From the NCBI RefSeq assembly GCF_000242455.2, contig NC_019892.1:4030001-4094000 (forward strand): a stretch of 64,000 nucleotides of DNA, written 5' to 3'. The notes beneath the pieces are model-generated. The model saw only the letters and a list, made by a program, of their open reading frames with translations. It made no database searches and had not been told where the DNA came from. The position numbers were made by a program, and so were the translations under genes. Position 1 is the stretch's first letter. The number at the start of each line of letters is the position of its first letter. This stretch comes from Singulisphaera acidiphila DSM 18658. GTDB taxonomy: Bacteria; Planctomycetota; Planctomycetia; Isosphaerales; Isosphaeraceae. This document shows positions 7,342 through 16,185 of this stretch, piece after piece.

Positions 7342-9678
7342 TCAACTCCGCGGTTTGCGCATCCGAACCTTGAAGAGTTGCTGTCGACTGCCTATCAGCT
7401 CAGGCTCGTCGAGCACCCCAGCGGCAACCAGCCCGGCGAACAGCTCGGGCGTGACGTAGGACGTGAACCCATAATTACCCGGTGATCGATATCGTTCGAT
7501 CTCAAACCAGTCGACATACACGTGTGTGATGCCACGTTCCGCAAACGTCGCAGCGATTTCGTCGGGAGTCCGCTCACGAGTCAAGGTCTCGATCGTCTCG
7601 TGATCGAAGACCGTGTTGTAGACGATCGGGTGCCGGAAATGGAAGACCGCCGCCTGCCCGACCAACAAGGCCTTCGCGTCCGGCGGCAGTCCGGCGTCGA
7701 GCCGGGCCAGCGGAGCGTTGAGCATCTCCGGGACCGATCGCCGCAGAACCAATAAGTCGCCGGTCCACTCGTTGAAGCCGGTCAAGGCCGTCGACGAGTA
7801 CGCCATGTTCGTGACGATCGCGACGAAGAGGAGTAAGCCCAGGAGCACCGACCAAGCTCGGCTCCGAACCCAATCCGCGCCCAGCCCGGCCAGGACGGCC
7901 AACGGAGCGAGCAGGGGAAGCCAGAAGCGATCGAGCCGGTGAGTCAGCAGCCACCAGGTCGCGAACAGGTAGAGCACAAAGCCCCAGAGTGCCAGGGCCG
8001 ACCGTCGGGAACCCCGGCGTAAGAGTGCGAGGGGGGCCAACGCCAGATAGAGCGGAGACTGCCAGTCGGACCGGCCGGCCACGTCGACGATCGAATCCCA
8101 GAGCGCAGCGAGTTGAATCGACTTTGGCCCATGTGCATTGGTCCATTTCGCCTCGCGTGCTGGATCCCAATAGCGTCCACCGAAGACGTGATTGGCCAAG
8201 GGGTAAACCGGGTTCCCCGTATCGATGACATTCTTGGCGAGCCAAGGTGTCATCACGATCCCCCAGCCCAATACGAAGCCGGCGACGATCCGCCAAGACC
8301 GGCGTCTAATCGCCTCCACCAAGGCGATGGCTCCGAACGGCAGGACCGCCGAGATCAGGCCCGGATATTTGCAGGCCATCGCTCCCCCCGCGAGCCCGCC
8401 CAGCACACCCCAGAGCCGGGTCCGTACTCCTGGATCGGCGACGGACCAGACGCGAGCAGTGGCCCAAACGAGCGCCGCGTGATAGTAGCAGAGCGGCCCT
8501 TCGACATAGGGCAAGACCCCGAGCCGGTAGATCCAGGGGGTCGTCAGATAAACGATCGCCGCCATGGCGGCGGCACGTGACGACGCCAACCGCCCGGCCG
8601 TCAGGGCGATCATTGCCGCCGAGGCCGGGGCATACGCGGCGATCAGCAACTGCCCAGCCAAAGCGCCTTGCCACCAGTCGCCCAAGACCTCCATGCCCAG
8701 CAGGTGAAGCATCTCCACGCTAAACGGCATGCTCGTGTAGACGTTGTGGGCCAGGAAGCTGATCCGGCCTGCCTGAAAATATTCCTTGGGACCTTGGAGG
8801 TGATATTCGATCGCGTCGAAGTCGATCGTCGGCAGCATCGCCCCCAGCGCCATCAACAGCAAGAACGGACCGATCGCGAAAAGGCTGAGCCCAATCAGAG
8901 CGGGCAGGCTCGTCGAACGCGGTAAGAGTCTGTCCCCAAAGGCGCCCCCCCCCGGAGTGTTTGAGGGTCTTCCGGGTGCCATGCGGTTCCGTACTCGGAA
9001 CCCATGCGGGAATGCCTTGGCCTGGGACGCACGGGGTCCGAGTACGGAACCCGTGGCACCCAAAGCTCCTTCATTTCCCGGTGAAGCATGACCTTCCGAG
9101 GCAGACGCTAAGCCCTCGGCGCGGAGTTCCCCATCGTCGCGATCCACTGTCCTGCGACGGTCTCGGACCATCAGCGCAATCTCAACCGCGATCAGCGCTC
9201 CAAGTCCAACCCGGATCGGCCAGGGGGAGAGCGCTCCGAGCCGCCCCAGGATGAGCGTGATCAGGCCGAGTCCGGTCGTCCCCAAGCCGTAAGCAAGCGG
9301 CAGCCGCTCGATCGGCTTGAGCACGCGCTGGAGCCGAAGGCCCCGGAGCACCCCTTGGCCCAGGGCAAGCGCTCCCCCGGCGATGAGCGTGGCGGCCAGC
9401 GCGATCGGCACGCGTTGGGACAGATTCTCGAGGTGTCCAAGTTCTTGGAGTGCCAGACCCAGGTAGGATTGGTCGAAGCGCACGCCCGGCACCACTTGGG
9501 GCAAGGCGCGCGCCAGGAACATCCAGCGGCGCACCGTCCCGCCGACGTTCCCCGCATTCGGCAAGGGCTCGACCAAGAACCAGCCGAGCCAGGCCGCCTC
9601 GAGAAAAGCAAGGGCGACCACCACCGCGACAATGCCGGGGCCGCGAACGGATTTCAGAGGGTCGGCCCGATGTGCCAA
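7342..9678 (-). CDS. Large polytopic membrane protein, PMT/ArnT-like glycosyltransferase, with repeat-derived insert
   Basis: A 778-residue membrane protein with roughly 12-14 hydrophobic segments. The motif TIDFDAIEYHLQGPKEYFQ after a TM helix resembles the acidic first loop of GT-C/GT39-type transferases, and the extracytoplasmic C-terminus includes HVYVDWFEIERY. The start is TTG at 9678, eight bases after a strong GAGGAGGAG inside the end of uxaA, giving a 25-base overlap. Residues about 190-245 form a Gly/Ser/Arg-rich hydrophilic segment between two membrane helices. They are encoded by a dispersed repeat (8945-9112) with a second copy near 17.0 kb, so the loop looks like an in-frame insertion. 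The donor and acceptor are unknown. Confidence 0.72.
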   Translation of the reverse strand: MAHRADPLKSVRGPGIVAVVVALAFLEAAWLGWFLVEPLPNAGNVGGTVRRWMFLARALPQVVPGVRFDQSYLGLALQELGHLENLSQRVPIALAATLIAGGALALGQGVLRGLRLQRVLKPIERLPLAYGLGTTGLGLITLILGRLGALSPWPIRVGLGALIAVEIALMVRDRRRTVDRDDGELRAEGLASASEGHASPGNEGALGATGSVLGPRASQAKAFPHGFRVRNRMAPGRPSNTPGGGAFGDRLLPRSTSLPALIGLSLFAIGPFLLLMALGAMLPTIDFDAIEYHLQGPKEYFQAGRISFLAHNVYTSMPFSVEMLHLLGMEVLGDWWQGALAGQLLIAAYAPASAAMIALTAGRLASSRAAAMAAIVYLTTPWIYRLGVLPYVEGPLCYYHAALVWATARVWSVADPGVRTRLWGVLGGLAGGAMACKYPGLISAVLPFGAIALVEAIRRRSWRIVAGFVLGWGIVMTPWLAKNVIDTGNPVYPLANHVFGGRYWDPAREAKWTNAHGPKSIQLAALWDSIVDVAGRSDWQSPLYLALAPLALLRRGSRRSALALWGFVLYLFATWWLLTHRLDRFWLPLLAPLAVLAGLGADWVRSRAWSVLLGLLLFVAIVTNMAYSSTALTGFNEWTGDLLVLRRSVPEMLNAPLARLDAGLPPDAKALLVGQAAVFHFRHPIVYNTVFDHETIETLTRERTPDEIAATFAERGITHVYVDWFEIERYRSPGNYGFTSYVTPELFAGLVAAGVLDEPELIGSRQQLFKVRMRKPRS
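8945..9112. repeat. Dispersed repeat, copy A, inside the glycosyltransferase gene
   Basis: Contains a near-perfect inverted repeat (8976-8999 with 9037-9059, one indel) that would form a 23-bp hairpin. The segment from about 9011 to 9109 matches 17013-17127 closely, including ATGCCTTGGCCTGGG, CGGAACCCGTGGC and CTTCATTTCCCGGTGAAGC. It lies within codons of a large membrane protein without breaking the frame. The outer limits are uncertain. Confidence 0.7.
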
Positions 9679-11225
9679 GGGGCAAACTCCTCCTCGCCAA
9701 CGCCTTGCTGTTCGCTTTTCGTCTTTGTCCCGCTCGCTGAGTCGAGAATCATTTCAAAGAGCCGGCGACCGACGCTCTCGACCGATTCCCCTTCGAGAAT
9801 CGTCCCCGCGTTGAGGTCCATGTCGTCGATCATCCGGTCGAAAATCGGCGTGTTCGTCGCCACCTTGATGCACGGGGTCGGTTTCAAGCCGAGCACGCTG
9901 CCCCGTCCGGTCGTAAAGACCAGGACGTTGGCACCACCGGCAACCAGGCCGGTGGTGCAGGGCGGGTCGTAGCCGGGCGTATCCATAAAAACGAGGCCCG
10001 GGGTGTCCACCCGCTCGGCATACTCGACGACATCGACCAAGGGAGTCGAACCGGCCTTGGCCAGGGCCCCCAGCGACTTCTCGTAAATGGTCGTCAGCCC
10101 CCCCGCCTTGTTGCCGGGTGACGGGTTGTTATTGATCTCAGCCCCGAAGAGGCGGGTGTAATCTTCCCACCACTTGATCCTCGCGACCAGCTTCTCGCCC
10201 ACCACGCGACTCACAGCGCGGCGGGTGAGCAAGTGCTCAGCACCATAGATCTCGGGCGTTTCTCCCAGGATGGCGGTCCCCCCTTGAGCAACGATCAGGT
10301 CGGCAGCCACCCCCAGCGCGGGGTTGGCCGTGACCCCGGAGTTACCGTCCGACCCGCCGCACTCCATCGCCAAGCTGATCTTGGAGGCAGGCTGCTCGGT
10401 TCGCACCCACTCGTTCGCCTCGGGGAGCAACTGGTAGACCGCCGCGACGGCCGCCTCGACCGTCTTGTTGATCCCCCCTTGCTCCTGGATGTTCAGCACC
10501 CGAGGCCGAACCGGCTCGACTTGCCGGCCGCTCTTCCTGACCCCGCCCAGGGTGACCAGGTCTTGTGCTTCGACCAGGTGCTGCGCGTAGCTGACCTCGC
10601 ACCCAAGCCCGACGATCACATAGGCAGCCACGTTGGGATGGTTGGCGAACCCGGCGAGCACGCGTTCAAGCGTATTATGATCCGGTCCGCCGAACGGGAT
10701 CGCACAGCCCCCTTTGTGGGTCACCGCGAACACGCCGTCGACGTTGGGATAATCCTTCCGCCAGGCGTCACCCCGGAACCGCTCGGCAATGTAGCGTGAG
10801 GTGCTCGCCGAGCAATTCACCGTGCTAATCACGGCGAGATAGTTCCGCGTCCCCACCCGCCCATCGGGCCGGAGGAACCCTTGAAACGTCCGGGGTTCCA
10901 TCGTCGGAAGCGGAGGCGCCTGTTCCGACGCGTAGGCGTAGTCGCGTTCGAAGAGTTCGGCCGTGACGTTATGCACGTGGATCCAGGCCCCGGCGGCGAT
11001 CGGCTTCGAGGCAAACCCGATGATCTGCCCATACTTTCGGACCGGCTGCCCGGGCTCGATCGCCGAAAGCGCCACCTTGTGCCCCAGCGCGATCGGTTCG
11101 CGGACCTCGACCTCCCGGCCGCCGACCGCGATGACGTACCCCTTGGGGATCGGCCGGGCGGCCACCGCCACGTTGTCCTCGCCCCGGAGGATAACCGCCC
11201 GCTGCTCCTCGGCTGCCGTCGCCAT
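9654..11225 (-). CDS. uxaA: Altronate/galactarate dehydratase family protein (UxaA)
   Basis: A 523-residue cytoplasmic enzyme of the UxaA/GarD family, full length for the group. Residues 5-95 are the N-terminal SAF domain (LRGEDNVAVAARPIPKG, then HKVALSAIEPGQPVRKYGQ). The main domain follows with GFLRPDGRVGTRNY, HKGGCAIPFGGPDH and DTPGYDPPCTTGLVAGGAN; Cys and His in these motifs bind the catalytic iron in relatives. These enzymes remove water from D-altronate or galactarate to give 2-keto-3-deoxy sugar acids. No uronate isomerase or reductase is nearby, so altronate versus galactarate cannot be decided. It is the first gene of the minus-strand group. Confidence 0.88.
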   Translation of the reverse strand: MATAAEEQRAVILRGEDNVAVAARPIPKGYVIAVGGREVEVREPIALGHKVALSAIEPGQPVRKYGQIIGFASKPIAAGAWIHVHNVTAELFERDYAYASEQAPPLPTMEPRTFQGFLRPDGRVGTRNYLAVISTVNCSASTSRYIAERFRGDAWRKDYPNVDGVFAVTHKGGCAIPFGGPDHNTLERVLAGFANHPNVAAYVIVGLGCEVSYAQHLVEAQDLVTLGGVRKSGRQVEPVRPRVLNIQEQGGINKTVEAAVAAVYQLLPEANEWVRTEQPASKISLAMECGGSDGNSGVTANPALGVAADLIVAQGGTAILGETPEIYGAEHLLTRRAVSRVVGEKLVARIKWWEDYTRLFGAEINNNPSPGNKAGGLTTIYEKSLGALAKAGSTPLVDVVEYAERVDTPGLVFMDTPGYDPPCTTGLVAGGANVLVFTTGRGSVLGLKPTPCIKVATNTPIFDRMIDDMDLNAGTILEGESVESVGRRLFEMILDSASGTKTKSEQQGVGEEEFAPWHIGPTL

Positions 11226-11403
11226 ATTGGGTTGACCCCGGATTCTGCGATTGTTGTTGCGAGAGCGTCGCTTCCGGTCAGTCTAGTGGCTCGCGCCGGC
11301 TTTGGGAAGCCAGTCTGCTCTCGCCCGTCATAGCGAAGTAGAATCCATACAAGGACAACTCTCGGCCTTCGGCCCCCTCGCTCGGTCGGAAGCCTCTCAA
11401 ACA

Positions 11404-11547
11404 ATGCCATCGCCATTTCCGGGTATGGATCCGTACCTCGAGGATCGTCGACGCTGGCCCGACGTCCCTCACCGGATGATCACGGTCGCCAGCGAAGTCC
11501 TCGGCTCGCGACTTCGGCCCCAAGAAAAGGGCGGCCGCTCCATGTGA
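11404..11547 (+). pseudogene. DUF4058 family remnant (N-terminus only)
   Basis: Forty-seven residues beginning MPSPFPGMDPYLEDRRRWPDV, the characteristic start of DUF4058 proteins, which are usually about 250 residues and very common in planctomycetes and cyanobacteria. The frame leaves the family after about 40 residues (LRPQEKGGRSM) and stops, and no continuation is visible in the other frames before the sigma factor gene. It is best read as a truncated leftover of a multi-copy family rather than an active gene. Confidence 0.7.
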
Positions 11548-11647
11548 GCAACGGGCTCGGCACCGTCTACCATAAATTTCACGCACCAGGAGAATCCGTG
11601 TAAGGTTTTCGCTTCCCCTGTGTATAGCTGGGGGTAAGGAGGAGCAA

Positions 11648-12289
11648 ATGGATGAGTCACCCGCCACTCGGGACTCGCTGATCGTCAAGCTCCGCGACCC
11701 AGCCGACTCGACCGCCTGGCGCGAGTTCGTGGCACTCTATGAGCCTTTGGTCTACCGACTGGCCCGCCGCAAAGGGCTCCAGGACGCCGACGCACACGAC
11801 ATCTGCCAGGAGGTCTTCCGTGCGGTGGCCGGGGCCTCGGATCGCTGGGACCCAGCCCGGGGAAATTTCCGCGGCTGGCTGTCGCGGATCGCTCGCAACC
11901 TGCTGATCAACTTCCTCGCACGGCGGCAGTATCAACTTCGCGGAAGTGGGGCCACCAGCGTTCAGGACCTCCTCGAGGCCCAGCCAGCAGTGGATCCATC
12001 AGCCACAGCACTGTTTGAGGCCGAGTACGAGAAACGCCTCTTCCGGTGGGCGGCCGACGACATCCGCGGCGAGTTCACACCCGCAACCTGGCGAGCGTTC
12101 TGGCAGACCGCGCTCGAAGGCCGTCCACCGGGCGAGGTGGCGGCCGAACTGGGGCTGTCGGTCGGGGCCGTTTACGTCGCCCGCAGCCGGGTCCTTTCAC
12201 GCCTCCGGCGTCGAATTGAGCAATGCGGTGACCAAGCGGCGGCAATCATCAACGAGGTGGACTGTGCCTTCCCTGCTGAACCCCTGTGA
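11648..12289 (+). CDS. ECF-type RNA polymerase sigma factor
   Basis: A 213-residue sigma-70 family protein with region 2 (residues about 25-95, FVALYEPLVYRLARRKGLQDADAHDI, then NFRGWLSRIARNLLINF) and region 4 (about 130-195, PGEVAAELGLSVGAVYVARSRVLSRLR), and no region 1 or 3. The start ATG follows AAGGAGGAG by a short gap. The kinase gene starts inside its 3' end, so the two are translationally linked. Planctomycetes are known for ECF groups paired with Ser/Thr kinases, and this is that arrangement. It should direct RNA polymerase to a small set of promoters; targets are not visible here. Confidence 0.93.
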   Translation: MDESPATRDSLIVKLRDPADSTAWREFVALYEPLVYRLARRKGLQDADAHDICQEVFRAVAGASDRWDPARGNFRGWLSRIARNLLINFLARRQYQLRGSGATSVQDLLEAQPAVDPSATALFEAEYEKRLFRWAADDIRGEFTPATWRAFWQTALEGRPPGEVAAELGLSVGAVYVARSRVLSRLRRRIEQCGDQAAAIINEVDCAFPAEPL

Positions 12290-13790
12290 TCCGGACCGCC
12301 TGCGGCGGTTGGCCGAGGATCGCCTGCCCCCCGTTGAGGTGACCGGGCTCGAGCGACACCTGGAGAGGTGCGTGCGGTGCCGCGAGGCACTCGACCGGTT
12401 GGTCGGTAACGACCGTTGTCTGTTGGCGGTCCGCCGCTACCTCGGGGCCGACCCCGGCGAGCCACCACCGGCAGCCGATGAAGCGCTCGATATCCTCGCC
12501 CCGTCGGACTGGCCCGACTCGCTCGGGCGGATCGGGAACTACGAGATCAAGGGGGTGCTCGGCCGCGGCGGAATGGGCGTGGTGCTCAAGGCCTTCGACC
12601 CCGCCTTGCACCGAAACGTCGCGATCAAGGTCCTCTCCGTCTCACTCGCCACCAGTGGGGTGGCGCGGCGGCGTTTCCTCCGCGAAGCGCGGGCCGCGGC
12701 CGCGGTCGTCCACGAGCACGTCGTCGCCGTTTACGCCGTCGTCGAGTCGTCGGGCCTGCCCTTCCTGGTCATGGAATACATCCCCGGACGGTCGCTCCAG
12801 GAGCGGCTGGACAGCCAGGGGGCCCTCTCGCTGCAGGAAGTCCTGCGGATCGGCATGCAGACGGCATCGGGTCTCGCGGCGGCCCACGCCCAGGGCCTGG
12901 TCCACCGCGACGTGAAGCCGGCGAATATCCTGCTCGAAGACGGCATCGAGCGGGTACGGTTGACGGACTTCGGCCTGGCCCGCGCCGCGGCCGACGCCGC
13001 GATGACCCATAGCGGCATCGTCGCCGGCACCCCCCATTACATGGCCCCCGAGCAGGCACGCGGCGAGACGACCGACCCGCGTGCGGACCTCTTCAGCCTC
13101 GGCAGCACGCTCTACGCGGCCTGCGCGGGCCATCCACCGTTCCGCGCGGAGTCGCCCCTGGCCGTCCTCCGCCGCGTCTGCGACGACACCCCGCGCCCAC
13201 TCCGCGAGCAGAACCCCGATGTCCCCGCCTGGCTGGAAACGATCATCGCCCGGCTGATGGCCAAGGACCCGGCCCGGCGGTTCCAGACCGCGAGCGAGGT
13301 CGCGGAGGTCCTCGGCCGATGCCTGGCTCACGTCCAGCAGCCCCTGGCATCGCCCTTGCCGGATGGACTGGAGCACAAGCCGACGACGGAACGACTGGCC
13401 CGCGAACTCCGGCGATCGGCCGCGGTCGTAGCCTTCGCCACAGTCTGTGCGCTCGCGGGCGGAGCCTTGGTCGTCTGGTCGCGCGGGCCGAGCACTCCCC
13501 CATCTACCGCTTCGACCCCGGGGCGACCGGCGGTCGGCAGCCCGGAAGCGATCGCTTCCGATGATCTCGAACACCTCATCGACGACGCTGAGGACCGGGC
13601 TCGAGCGATCCGAGACGACATCCTCACGCAGCGAAAAGACCTTCGCCTCGACCTGCTCTCCGAGCGTACCACAGCTCTCTCCCAAGCGGCCAAGGCCCTG
13701 GCACGCGATCTCCTCTCGAGCCGCGCCACCCCTGCCGACTTCATCGGTTCCCTTCCCAACTTCAAACCTCACGACCGGAAACGACCATGA
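12264..13790 (+). CDS. Membrane Ser/Thr protein kinase with N-terminal zinc-finger-like segment
   Basis: A 508-residue protein; I chose GTG 12264, which overlaps the sigma gene by 26 bases. Residues 32-39 read His-x3-Cys-x2-Cys, like the zinc-binding motif of anti-sigma factors. The kinase domain covers about 93-360: Gly loop GRGGMG at 100, Lys122, HRD 214-216, DFG from 235 and APEQ. One transmembrane helix lies at about 385-406, then a roughly 100-residue acidic helical tail that would be outside the cytoplasm. All catalytic residues are intact. Coupling to the sigma factor and the zinc-finger motif suggest that the kinase holds or modifies the sigma factor in response to a signal; that link is inference. 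Confidence 0.92.
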   Translation: MPSLLNPCDPDRLRRLAEDRLPPVEVTGLERHLERCVRCREALDRLVGNDRCLLAVRRYLGADPGEPPPAADEALDILAPSDWPDSLGRIGNYEIKGVLGRGGMGVVLKAFDPALHRNVAIKVLSVSLATSGVARRRFLREARAAAAVVHEHVVAVYAVVESSGLPFLVMEYIPGRSLQERLDSQGALSLQEVLRIGMQTASGLAAAHAQGLVHRDVKPANILLEDGIERVRLTDFGLARAAADAAMTHSGIVAGTPHYMAPEQARGETTDPRADLFSLGSTLYAACAGHPPFRAESPLAVLRRVCDDTPRPLREQNPDVPAWLETIIARLMAKDPARRFQTASEVAEVLGRCLAHVQQPLASPLPDGLEHKPTTERLARELRRSAAVVAFATVCALAGGALVVWSRGPSTPPSTASTPGRPAVGSPEAIASDDLEHLIDDAEDRARAIRDDILTQRKDLRLDLLSERTTALSQAAKALARDLLSSRATPADFIGSLPNFKPHDRKRP

Positions 13791-14356
13791 AGCCGAAATA
13801 CGCATTCATGAGCCTCTTTGTGATCCTTGCCCTTGTCGTCGCCGTCGTCGCGTCATCCCAGGCGCAAGACTACGGACGATCCCGAAATGTCCTCCCCGAC
13901 ACCCTTCCCTCGGATAGTGTGCGACCAGCCGACCCCTTGTTCCGGGCTCCAAAAGATTCCGATCTCAAGCCAATGACAGACGACATCCACAAGCCTTTCG
14001 CCTCGGTGAAAACAACCGACGCGCTCCCTCGGAAGATCGGAGCCGAAGAGGCAGCACTCATCCGGAAGATTGGAGCCGAAGAAGCGAAGCTCGTGTTGCA
14101 GACCGACGACCTGATCCGGCAGCTCGAGACCGCCGAGGCCGAAGACCAGCTCACGGACGCGAAGGCCAAGCTGAGCGACCACCTCGGCAAATGGTTCGAC
14201 GTGCGTCAGAAACGCCAGGAACGCGAGATCGAGGCCCTCGAAGCCCAGGTCAAGACGCTGAAGAAGCTTGCCCGGAAACGCCAGGAGAACCGCGAGGAGA
14301 TCATCTCCCACAAGCTCGATCAGATCATCCGTGACAGCCTTGGCCTGGGCTTCTAA
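13787..14356 (+). CDS. Secreted coiled-coil protein, third gene of the ECF-kinase operon
   Basis: A 189-residue protein starting in an ATGA overlap with the kinase stop (13787-13790). Residues 1-26 are a signal peptide (LALVVAVVASSQAQ). From about residue 80 the protein is almost all charged helix with heptad-like spacing, including a direct repeat of RKIGAEEA (about residues 83-98). Tight coupling with a kinase that has a helical tail outside the membrane suggests a periplasmic partner or sensor for it, but this is inference. No known family is recognised. Confidence 0.78.
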   Translation: MKPKYAFMSLFVILALVVAVVASSQAQDYGRSRNVLPDTLPSDSVRPADPLFRAPKDSDLKPMTDDIHKPFASVKTTDALPRKIGAEEAALIRKIGAEEAKLVLQTDDLIRQLETAEAEDQLTDAKAKLSDHLGKWFDVRQKRQEREIEALEAQVKTLKKLARKRQENREEIISHKLDQIIRDSLGLGF

Positions 14357-14396
14357 GCAGCCGGTCGCGGTCTTCATTTTGACTTTTGTACAAGCC

Positions 14397-14479
14397 CTGG
14401 GTGGCGCGGGTTGTCCTCAACCCATGAGCAGAAACCCGGGTTTTTGGCTCACGGGTTGAGGACAACCCGCACCACCCAG
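14397..14479. repeat. Large intergenic inverted repeat with nested palindrome
   Basis: Two 33-base arms (14397-14429 and 14447-14479) pair with only two mismatches. The 17-base loop contains its own palindrome, AAACCCGGGTTT. The element follows the coiled-coil gene by 40 bases. It lacks a U-run directly after the stem and is longer than a usual terminator, so it may be a small dispersed palindromic element that also stops transcription. Confidence 0.75.
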
Positions 14480-14664
14480 CGGTATTGGCCGAGCCACGGC
14501 CTCCCATCTGAATGATTTCAAGGAAAACCGTGGCCGGCTGCTTCGACGCCCGAAGGGGGCTGCGCCCGATGAAGAACTCCACCCTTCGGAAGGGTGGGGA
14601 CGTGCCGACTCCGCGCGCCGGCAATTCCCAAGTCTCCCCCACTCGAAAGGTCTGGTCTGTCGCG

Positions 14665-16164
14665 ATGAGAACCATCACTATCACCGCTGCGATTCTCTTC
14701 TGTCTGATGTCGGCGACCTTGCCCGCCCAGTCACCCCCGACCTCTTCACCGCCAGAGCAAGTCCAGGCGGTAACCGCGCTGCCTGAAACCCCGGCGGGCA
14801 AGCAATTCGCCGCCTGGCTCGCGGCGGTGAATACCGGCAGGCGTGAGACGCTCCGGCAGTTCATCTCAGAGAATTATGCACCTCCCCCGAACGGCTCCCT
14901 GCCGGTTGATCAGATCACTGACCGGCAGTTCAAGAGTTTCAATGACACGGGCGGCTTCGATGTCCGAAAGATCGCGGCCTCGTCACCTGAGAAGATCGCC
15001 GTGGTCGTGCAGGCGAAACGGACGGAAAAATGGATGGTGATCGGGATGACTGTCGGTGCGCAGTCGCCACACAACATCCTTGGCATGGGCTTTCGCAACA
15101 CCGAGGCACCTGCGGATCTCTTGCCACGCGACAAGCTGACCGACCAGGAGATCCGGGACAAGGTGGACGGCTTCCTCACGAAGCTGGTCGAAGCGGATGC
15201 CTTCTCCGGCGTAGTCTTGATCGCCAAGGATGGCAGACCGATCTACCAGAGAGCATCAGGGCTAGCGAGCCGCACCTGGAACGCGCCGAACCGAATCGAC
15301 ACCAAGTTCAACATCGCCTCTATCGGCAAGATGTTCACGGCCGTTGCGATCGCACAACTGGTCGAGAAGGGCAAGCTCTCCTACGAAGACACCCTCGGCA
15401 CGATTTTGCCAGACTACCCGAACAAGGATTGGGCGCAAAAGGTCACCGTACACCACCTGCTCACCCACACCTCCGGCCTGGCTGAGAACCACCCTTCCGG
15501 GGATAAACCGTTTCGTCAGGGATTCCGCACCGTCAAGGAGTATTTATCCTCCTCCTCTGCGCACGATACGCTTAAGTTCGAGCCAGGCTCGAGGCTGGAA
15601 TACAGTAGTTACGGCTACCTCGTGCTGGGCGCGATCATCGAGAAGGCGTCCGGTCAGGACTACTACGATTATGTTCGCGAGCACATTTATCAACCAGCGG
15701 ATATGACCGATTCCGACTGCTACGATCTCGACACCGACCCGCCCAATCTGGCGACGGGATACATGGACGCGCCGAACCGGACACGGCGCAGCAACATCTT
15801 CATGCTTCCGGTCAAAGGCTTACCGTATGGCCTGGGCTATTCCACCGCCGAAGACCTAGTCAAGTTTGCTCAGGCGCTTGGTAGCCAGAAACTGCTCGAC
15901 GCAAAGTCGACCGACCTCATCTGGACGGGTCAAGTGGACTACACCGAGCCGGACAGTCGGTATGGCTACGGCTTCATCGTGAAGCGTTACAACGGGACAC
16001 GGATCATCGGCCATGGTGGCGGGTGGGTCGGCATCACGAATAAGTTCGAGATGTATCCTGATCTGGGTTATACCGTCGTGATCCTGTCCAATATTGATTC
16101 CGACCCGAACTCGATCGCCTCCAAGCTGCGAGAGTGGCTGACCCAGGGCCTCTCGCGAGAATAA
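14665..16164 (+). CDS. Serine hydrolase, beta-lactamase class C/PBP-like, secreted
   Basis: A 499-residue protein; the ATG at 14665 begins a signal peptide (MRTITITAAILFCLMSATLPAQS). Residues about 40-160 form an extra N-terminal domain of the type that precedes esterase-like members. The catalytic domain follows: Ser219-Ile-Gly-Lys222 (SxxK), Tyr313-Ser-Ser where class C enzymes have Tyr-x-Asn, and His450-Gly-Gly. The family includes esterases, D-aminopeptidases and penicillin-binding proteins; the Tyr-Ser-Ser variant argues against assuming beta-lactamase activity. It stands alone between an inverted repeat and the eroded toxin locus. Confidence 0.88.
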   Translation: MRTITITAAILFCLMSATLPAQSPPTSSPPEQVQAVTALPETPAGKQFAAWLAAVNTGRRETLRQFISENYAPPPNGSLPVDQITDRQFKSFNDTGGFDVRKIAASSPEKIAVVVQAKRTEKWMVIGMTVGAQSPHNILGMGFRNTEAPADLLPRDKLTDQEIRDKVDGFLTKLVEADAFSGVVLIAKDGRPIYQRASGLASRTWNAPNRIDTKFNIASIGKMFTAVAIAQLVEKGKLSYEDTLGTILPDYPNKDWAQKVTVHHLLTHTSGLAENHPSGDKPFRQGFRTVKEYLSSSSAHDTLKFEPGSRLEYSSYGYLVLGAIIEKASGQDYYDYVREHIYQPADMTDSDCYDLDTDPPNLATGYMDAPNRTRRSNIFMLPVKGLPYGLGYSTAEDLVKFAQALGSQKLLDAKSTDLIWTGQVDYTEPDSRYGYGFIVKRYNGTRIIGHGGGWVGITNKFEMYPDLGYTVVILSNIDSDPNSIASKLREWLTQGLSRE

Positions 16165-16185
16165 CGCACGCCCCACGTTTGCTGA

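Noticed and set aside
14665-16164. Calling the serine hydrolase an antibiotic-resistance beta-lactamase
   Set aside because: It has an extra N-terminal domain and Tyr-Ser-Ser in place of Tyr-x-Asn, and the family is mostly esterases and peptidases.
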